The notes under the pieces were generated by a model, which did no database searches, was not told the origin of the DNA, and worked only from the letters and a program-made list of their open reading frames with translations. From Planotetraspora sp. A-T 1434 (lineage in GTDB: Bacteria; Actinomycetota; Actinomycetes; Streptosporangiales; Streptosporangiaceae): 64,000 nucleotides of DNA. A program made the position numbers and the translations under genes. Where the stretch lies: the NCBI RefSeq assembly GCF_025420585.1, contig NZ_JAOEGB010000025.1:1-64000 (forward strand), read 5' to 3'. Each line of letters starts with the position of its first letter. Position 1 is the stretch's first letter. Of the stretch, positions 59,769 to 64,000 are shown piece after piece.

Positions 59769-62123
59769 TCAGGCAGCCGCGCGGTTCGGTGTGCCGTCTG
59801 AATTTCCGTTGGATCCAGTGTCAGAGCCGTTGGACGCGCCGCCGTCGGAGCCGCTGGACGGGTCGCCCGACGGCTCGTCGTCCGGCTCCGGGCACGGCGG
59901 GCCGTTGACGGTGAAGGTGGCGGAGTCGCTCGCGCCGCCCGGTGAGGCGGTGACGGTGACGGTGCTGACGTCGGTGAAGCCGCACTTCGGCCGTCTGAAC
60001 TGCGCGGTGAACGTCTTGGCGTAGCTGTTCTCGCCCTCCACCGTCGCCTTGTCGTCGTCCTTGAACGACAGCGTCTGCTCGGCGTAGGTGAGCTTCTGGG
60101 AGAAGGCGACGGCCAGGGTGACGGGGGCGGTCGTGGCGGCCTTGACGTTCACCACGGCCGTCGTGCCGTTCCAGGATCCGATCGAGACGGTCGGGGGCGG
60201 GCACTTCGGCCCGGTGACGCGGGTCTCCTTGCTCTGCGTGCCGTTCGCCGCGGAGGGGTCGGTCGTGATCCGCACGCCGAAGACGGCGACCTTCTCGCAC
60301 TCCACCGCGCCGAGGTCGCCCGAGACGCCGAAGGAGTAGGCCGTCTTACCGGACAACGTCCGGGAGTCGGTGTCCACGGTCTTGCCGTCCCGGCTGAACT
60401 CGGTGGACACCTTCACCTTGCCGGGGCCGCCGGTCTTCACCGCGACGGCGGCCGTGTCGCCGTCCCAGCCGGTGATCGACAGGCTTTCGACGGTGGGCGG
60501 CGGGCACGGCGTGCCCTTCACCTTCACGACCTTGCTACGGGTGCCGCCCGCCGCCTTGGGCACGGTCGTCGCCTCCACGCGGCGGTAGACGGTCGTGTCG
60601 CACTTCGGCGTGGCGAAGCCGTGCTGGACTCCGGGGTCGTATGAGGTGGCGCCCTCCAGCGGGATGCTCTGCGGACTGCCCGCCACCAACTCGTCAGGCG
60701 CCGGCCCCTCCGAGAACCGCACCGCGAGCGTCACCTTGCCCGTGGTCGTGGTCTTCACGTGAATCGTCGCCGACTGGCCGTCGAAGCCGCTGATTCCGAG
60801 GCTCGTCACCGCCGCGGGCTTCGGCGTTACGGGAGGCGTGGCAGTAGGTGTGACAGGCGGCGTGACAGGCGGCGTGACACGGGGCGTGACAGGCGGCGTC
60901 GGACGCGGCGAACCCAGGGGAGCGATGGCGGGCACGGTCGTGGGGCCCGTGGTCGGTCCCGCCGTGCCGCCCAGGCTGGGGTCCCCTGTCTGCGACGGGT
61001 CCGTGGTGTCAGCGGTCCCGTTCGTCGTGGGTTCGGTGACCGGCGGCTGCACATGCTGGGTTGTCGTCTTGGGGGTCGGGGTGAGCAGCGTGTCCTCGGC
61101 CACCGGGGTCTGCCGGTTCGCCGCGACGAGGGCCGCGATGACCACGGCGGACAGCACGGCGGCGCCGATGGCGAACCTGGGTGCGAAGTGCGCGAGCCGG
61201 TTGGACAGCACGGTCCTGGCCAGAGAGGTGGTGACCTCCACCGGCTCGGCGGGCTTGGCCAGCGGGAACGTCAGGGCGAGCAGGGTGGCGAGCTCCGCGA
61301 TATGGCGTCGCCCACGCTGCTCCCAGTCGGGGCCGTAGGCCGCCACCGCCGCGGCCTCCAGGTCGCCGACGAACGCCCTGGCGGTGGGCGGCCGGTCCAC
61401 CGGGTTCTTGGCCAGCCCCCGCGCGACCAGCCCCCGAACCGAGCTCGGCACGTCGTTCACCGGGATGGGAGCGGTCTGGTGCTGGTGCCGCAGCCCGGCG
61501 ACGTGATCGGCTCTGTACGGCTTGCGTCCGGTGAGGCATTCGAAGAACACGCAGGTCGCGGCGTAGACGTCGGTCGCCGGGCTCGCCGGGCCGGCGTCCC
61601 ACTGCTCGGGCGCCATGTACGGCGGCGTGCCCGCCGGCATTCCGGGACCGCCGCTCGGTGTCGCGATCCCGAAGTCCGACAGCTTGCTGGTGCCGTCGGC
61701 CTGGATCAGCACGTTCTCCGGCTTGTAGTCCCGGTGGACGATCCCGGAGGCGTGCGCGAGCGAGAGGCCGGTGAGCGAGCCCTTGAGCACGACCAGCGCC
61801 GCCTCCGGGCTGGTCGTCCCGTGCTCGGCCAGGATCCTGCGGAGCGAGACGCCATCGACCAGTTCCATGACGATGGCCGCGCCGTCGCGGGTCTCGACGT
61901 ATTCGTAGAGCCGCACGATGTTGGGGTCGTTGAGCTCGACCATGACGCGGGCCTCGTGGCGGAAGCCCGCCAGGAATCGAGGGTCACGGCGCAACTCGTC
62001 ACGGAGGTACTTGATGGCGACGTAGGCCCCGGTCGTCGAGTAGGTCGCGAGCACGACCCTTCCTGCGCCGCCCGTGCCGAGCTCGCGCACTTCCCGGTAT
62101 CCCGGAACCGACCAGGCGTTCAT
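59769..62123 (-). CDS. Membrane serine/threonine protein kinase with three Ig-like sensor repeats
   Basis: A 784-residue PknB-class kinase. Kinase domain 1-260: glycine loop LGTGGAGRV, VAIKYLRDE (Lys), HRDYKPENVL, SDFGIAT and MAPEQWDAGPASPATDVYA. One membrane helix lies at about 312-336 (FAIGAAVLSAVVIAALVAAN). Outside are a Thr/Pro linker (PPVTPRVTPPVTPPVTP) and three repeats of about 95 residues, each opening with ISGFDGQSATIHVK, ITGWDGDTAAVAVK or IGSWNGTTAVVNVK and carrying a Cys pair. A Ser/Gly tail ends it. Start at 62123 with GAGGGGG seven bases upstream. Confidence 0.93.
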   Translation of the reverse strand: MNAWSVPGYREVRELGTGGAGRVVLATYSTTGAYVAIKYLRDELRRDPRFLAGFRHEARVMVELNDPNIVRLYEYVETRDGAAIVMELVDGVSLRRILAEHGTTSPEAALVVLKGSLTGLSLAHASGIVHRDYKPENVLIQADGTSKLSDFGIATPSGGPGMPAGTPPYMAPEQWDAGPASPATDVYAATCVFFECLTGRKPYRADHVAGLRHQHQTAPIPVNDVPSSVRGLVARGLAKNPVDRPPTARAFVGDLEAAAVAAYGPDWEQRGRRHIAELATLLALTFPLAKPAEPVEVTTSLARTVLSNRLAHFAPRFAIGAAVLSAVVIAALVAANRQTPVAEDTLLTPTPKTTTQHVQPPVTEPTTNGTADTTDPSQTGDPSLGGTAGPTTGPTTVPAIAPLGSPRPTPPVTPRVTPPVTPPVTPTATPPVTPKPAAVTSLGISGFDGQSATIHVKTTTTGKVTLAVRFSEGPAPDELVAGSPQSIPLEGATSYDPGVQHGFATPKCDTTVYRRVEATTVPKAAGGTRSKVVKVKGTPCPPPTVESLSITGWDGDTAAVAVKTGGPGKVKVSTEFSRDGKTVDTDSRTLSGKTAYSFGVSGDLGAVECEKVAVFGVRITTDPSAANGTQSKETRVTGPKCPPPTVSIGSWNGTTAVVNVKAATTAPVTLAVAFSQKLTYAEQTLSFKDDDKATVEGENSYAKTFTAQFRRPKCGFTDVSTVTVTASPGGASDSATFTVNGPPCPEPDDEPSGDPSSGSDGGASNGSDTGSNGNSDGTPNRAAA

Positions 62124-62214
62124 GACGCCGCCCCCTCGGATAGCCCTGAACCAAGGTCTCACCCGAAAGGCCCGCTGTCACCGGAGCATAATGTCACCTA
62201 AAGGTTGTAATCCG

Positions 62215-62232
62215 GCCAAGCGCTTGCTAGGT
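62215..62232. promoter_or_regulatory. Candidate KstR2-like operator, site 3
   Basis: GCCAAGC-GCTT-GCTAGGT. It contains GCCAAGCGCTTGCT, one base off the KstR2 consensus. It ends 7 bp before the ATG of the isochorismatase-like gene. Confidence 0.6.
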
Positions 62233-62239
62233 ATAGGGC

Positions 62240-62830
62240 ATGGGCCGCAGCGCCGTACTGGTTATGGAGATGCAGCGAGGAGTCATCGGCGATCTCACGA
62301 AATTTCCGGATCTGGTGGCGGCCTGTGAGCGGCACCACGTCATGGACAACGCCCGGGTGGTGCTCTCCGCGGCCCGTACGGCCGGCGTCCCGGTGATCCA
62401 CTGCACGGCGGCCTTCCGGTCCGACCGGATGGGCTCGCACACGGCCAACAGCCCCTTTCTCGCCGTGCTCCTCAAGGACCCGGGGCACATGCTGGAGGGC
62501 ACGGGAGCCGTGGACGTCCTGCCGTCGCTGCGCGATCCCGGCGACCTGGAATCGCGCCGATACCACGGCTTCTCGCCCTTCACCGGGACCTCACTCGACA
62601 TGACGCTCCGCTCGCTCGGCGTCACGACCGTCGTCGCCGTCGGCGTCTCGCTCAACCTCGGCATCCCGGGCCTCGCCCTTGAGGCGGTCAACCTGGGCTA
62701 CCGGGTCGTGGTGGTCACGGACGCCGTCGCAGGGATCCCGGAGGAGTACGCCCAGGCCGTCCTCGAGAACACCGTGAGCCTGCTCGCCTCCCGCATGACC
62801 GCCGCGGAGCTGGTGTCCGCCTGGCGATGA
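62240..62830 (+). CDS. Isochorismatase-like hydrolase fold protein lacking the catalytic Cys
   Basis: A 196-residue protein begins MGRSAVLVMEMQRGVIGDLT. The Asp of the usual DMQ motif is Glu (MEMQ), and the loop that normally holds the nucleophilic Cys reads VGVSLNLGIPGLALEAVNLG, with Gly in the Cys position as in true isochorismatases. The rest of the fold is intact (VLSAARTAGVPVIHCTAAFR, GYRVVVVTDAVAGIP). It may be an isochorismatase-type vinyl-ether hydrolase or a binding protein. Site 3 links it to the catabolic regulon. Confidence 0.83.
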   Translation: MGRSAVLVMEMQRGVIGDLTKFPDLVAACERHHVMDNARVVLSAARTAGVPVIHCTAAFRSDRMGSHTANSPFLAVLLKDPGHMLEGTGAVDVLPSLRDPGDLESRRYHGFSPFTGTSLDMTLRSLGVTTVVAVGVSLNLGIPGLALEAVNLGYRVVVVTDAVAGIPEEYAQAVLENTVSLLASRMTAAELVSAWR

Positions 62831-62833
62831 CTA

Positions 62834-62851
62834 GCCAAGCAAGTGCTAGGT
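62834..62851. promoter_or_regulatory. Candidate KstR2-like operator, site 4
   Basis: GCCAAGC-AAGT-GCTAGGT, inside a longer imperfect dyad with CTAG at both ends. It starts 4 bp after the isochorismatase-like stop and ends 16 bp before the SDR start, so the SDR has its own promoter. Confidence 0.6.
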
Positions 62852-62867
62852 CGGATAACGTCCAGGC

Positions 62868-63620
62868 ATGATGGACGGCTTGCGTCTGGACGGCAGGCTC
62901 GCCGTCGTCACCGGGGGAGCAGGTGCGATCGGGGCCGCCATCTGCGCGGATCTGGTGGCCCTCGGCGCCCGCGTCATCGTGGCGGACCTCGACCACCCCG
63001 GAGCCGTCACGGTCGCCCGCCGGCTGTCCCGCGCCGGAGCCGAGGCCGTGCCGATGATCCTCGACCTCGCGGCCCCGGCGTCGGTCGAGGACTTCTGCTC
63101 GGCGGCCGGCCCGGTGGACATCGTGGTCCACAACGCCGGAGTGTCGATCGTCGAGCCGTTCCTCTCCGGCGATCCGGCCGGCTGGGAGCTCATGTGGCAG
63201 GTCAACCTCAGAGGGCCGATGCTGCTGACCAGGCCGCTGCTCGCGGGCATGTGCGCGCGGTCCTGGGGGCGGCTGATATTCGTCTCCTCCGACGGCGCGC
63301 GGGCCGGTTCCGGCGGGGAGGGCGCCTACGCGGCCACCAAGGCGGGCCTGTTCGGGCTGGCGAAGACGCTGGCCCGTGAGGTGGCGCGGCACAACGTGAC
63401 CGCGAACGTCGTCTGCCCCGGGCCCACGGACACGCCCATGCTCCGGAAGATCGGCGACACGAAGCCGGGTCTCGTGGACAAGCTCGCCAAGGGGATCCCT
63501 CTGCGGCGCCTCGGCACTCCCGAGGACGTGGCGGGCCTGGTGGCCTACCTCTGCACCGAGCGCGCGGCCTACGTCACCGGGCAGACCCTGTCCGTCAGCG
63601 GCGGGATCACGATGCATTGA
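62868..63620 (+). CDS. Short-chain dehydrogenase/reductase
   Basis: A 250-residue SDR (starts ATG 62868 or 62871). It shows VTGGAGAIGAAICADLVALG, VHNAGVS (HNAG in place of NNAG), SSDGARAGSGGEGAYAATKA with YAATK as the catalytic Tyr/Lys, VCPGPTDTPMLRK, and the closing TGQTLSVSGGITMH. The substrate is unknown; 3-hydroxyacyl-CoA or a cyclic alcohol is likely from the context. Confidence 0.88.
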   Translation: MMDGLRLDGRLAVVTGGAGAIGAAICADLVALGARVIVADLDHPGAVTVARRLSRAGAEAVPMILDLAAPASVEDFCSAAGPVDIVVHNAGVSIVEPFLSGDPAGWELMWQVNLRGPMLLTRPLLAGMCARSWGRLIFVSSDGARAGSGGEGAYAATKAGLFGLAKTLAREVARHNVTANVVCPGPTDTPMLRKIGDTKPGLVDKLAKGIPLRRLGTPEDVAGLVAYLCTERAAYVTGQTLSVSGGITMH

Positions 63621-63670
63621 ACGGCCTCGGACCGAGCCCTGAGCAGCGGCTCGCCACGCTGCCGCGATGG

Positions 63671-64000
63671 CTAGCGCAGGGAGTCGTAGACCGCCGCGGC
63701 GAGGTCGTAGGCGCGGGTGCCGCCGCTCACCGCGCCGGCCATCTTGTTCATCGTGTAGGCCATGCCGATGCCGTGCTCGATGTCGCCCAGGCCGAGAGAC
63801 CCGCCGAGCCCGGTGTGCCCGAACGCCGACCCGGCTCCGGCGGGCGGCGCGGGGAAGGCGTGCGCGGCACGCATGTAGCCGATGCCGAACGAGCTGTCGA
63901 CGCACAGCACCCGGTCGGGTCCGTTGACCCGCCGCCTCAGGGCGTCGTCGAGCGTGACGGGGCGGAGGATCTCGCCCGCCACCAGGTCGCGGTAGAAGCC
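63671..64000 (-). CDS. Serine hydrolase (beta-lactamase/esterase EstB-like), C-terminal part
   Basis: The frame is open from the window edge to a stop at 63671, giving about 109 residues of the C-terminal end. SFGIGYMRAAHAFPAPPAGA, then SAFGHTGLGGSLGLGDIEHG (the HTG motif of class C-type hydrolases) and IGMAYTMNKMAGAVSGGTRA identify the family. The catalytic SxxK part lies beyond the window. Many such enzymes act on esters in lipid catabolism. Confidence 0.85.
   Translation of the reverse strand, partial: GFYRDLVAGEILRPVTLDDALRRRVNGPDRVLCVDSSFGIGYMRAAHAFPAPPAGAGSAFGHTGLGGSLGLGDIEHGIGMAYTMNKMAGAVSGGTRAYDLAAAVYDSLR

Noticed and set aside
62240-62830. Siderophore or phenazine isochorismatase
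   Set aside because: No isochorismate synthase, adenylation or NRPS gene is near, and an operator links it to acyl-CoA catabolism.

Overview
The window is very GC-rich, with actinomycete codon use, GTG starts and many overlapping genes. Gene content fits a filamentous actinomycete: a gas-vesicle cluster of the Streptomyces type, two PucR regulators, F420/flavin luciferase-like oxidoreductases, a large LuxR (LAL) regulator, a PASTA-free class A PBP, secreted V8-type proteases and the non-mevalonate pathway. My best guess is a member of the Streptosporangiales, but no rRNA or marker gene confirms this.

Layout. 1-10.5 kb: Lrp regulator and phenylalanine hydroxylase (divergent), a secreted phosphodiester glycosidase, PucR with an aminotransferase and a CoA-acylating semialdehyde dehydrogenase, and an orphan lipoprotein binding protein. 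10.6-17.5 kb: a membrane protein, a small zinc-ribbon-like protein, and the gabT / PucR / TetR / aldehyde dehydrogenase block for GABA or related amine use. 17.7-20.2 kb: a PiT phosphate transporter, three ATGA-coupled micro-ORFs, a small membrane protein and polyphosphate kinase 2. 20.2-28.3 kb: two secreted proteases, dxr and ispG (without the usual site-2 protease between them), a secreted peptidase and a GNAT protein. 28.3-34.1 kb (minus strand): alpha/beta hydrolase, two luciferase-like oxidoreductases, HipA-like kinase and DUF3037, then an MBL hydrolase. 34.2-45.1 kb: PBP, LAL regulator, TetR/MMPL, alcohol dehydrogenase and Ohr/TetR. 45.2-48.9 kb: gas vesicle operon gvpA-F-G-O-J-L-S-K behind a SigB/SigF-like promoter. 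49-64 kb: an acyl-CoA catabolic region (two acyl-CoA dehydrogenases, PaaI thioesterase, SDRs, two CoA ligases, DUF35 OB-fold, VOC, isochorismatase-like protein) with a membrane serine/threonine kinase and a CHAP protein among it.

Three things stand out. First, a 77-bp module between the phosphate transporter and a small membrane gene is repeated so that each copy is a 23-26 codon ORF linked to the next by ATGA, with its ribosome binding site inside a hairpin. Second, seventeen copies of a core GTGATCATGCA(CGG) lie at five places, and neighbouring same-direction copies are always 52-53 bp apart (five DNA turns); one pair has been absorbed in frame into a CoA ligase. Third, six palindromic sites built on AGC-N4-GCT lie just upstream of six catabolic transcription units between 32 and 63 kb and define a candidate KstR2-like regulon with no regulator in the window. 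gvpF also appears to need a frameshift between its ribosome binding site and its conserved N-terminus.

No tRNA, rRNA, insertion sequence, integrase or CRISPR array was recognised. All functions are inferred from reading the sequence; no database search was run.
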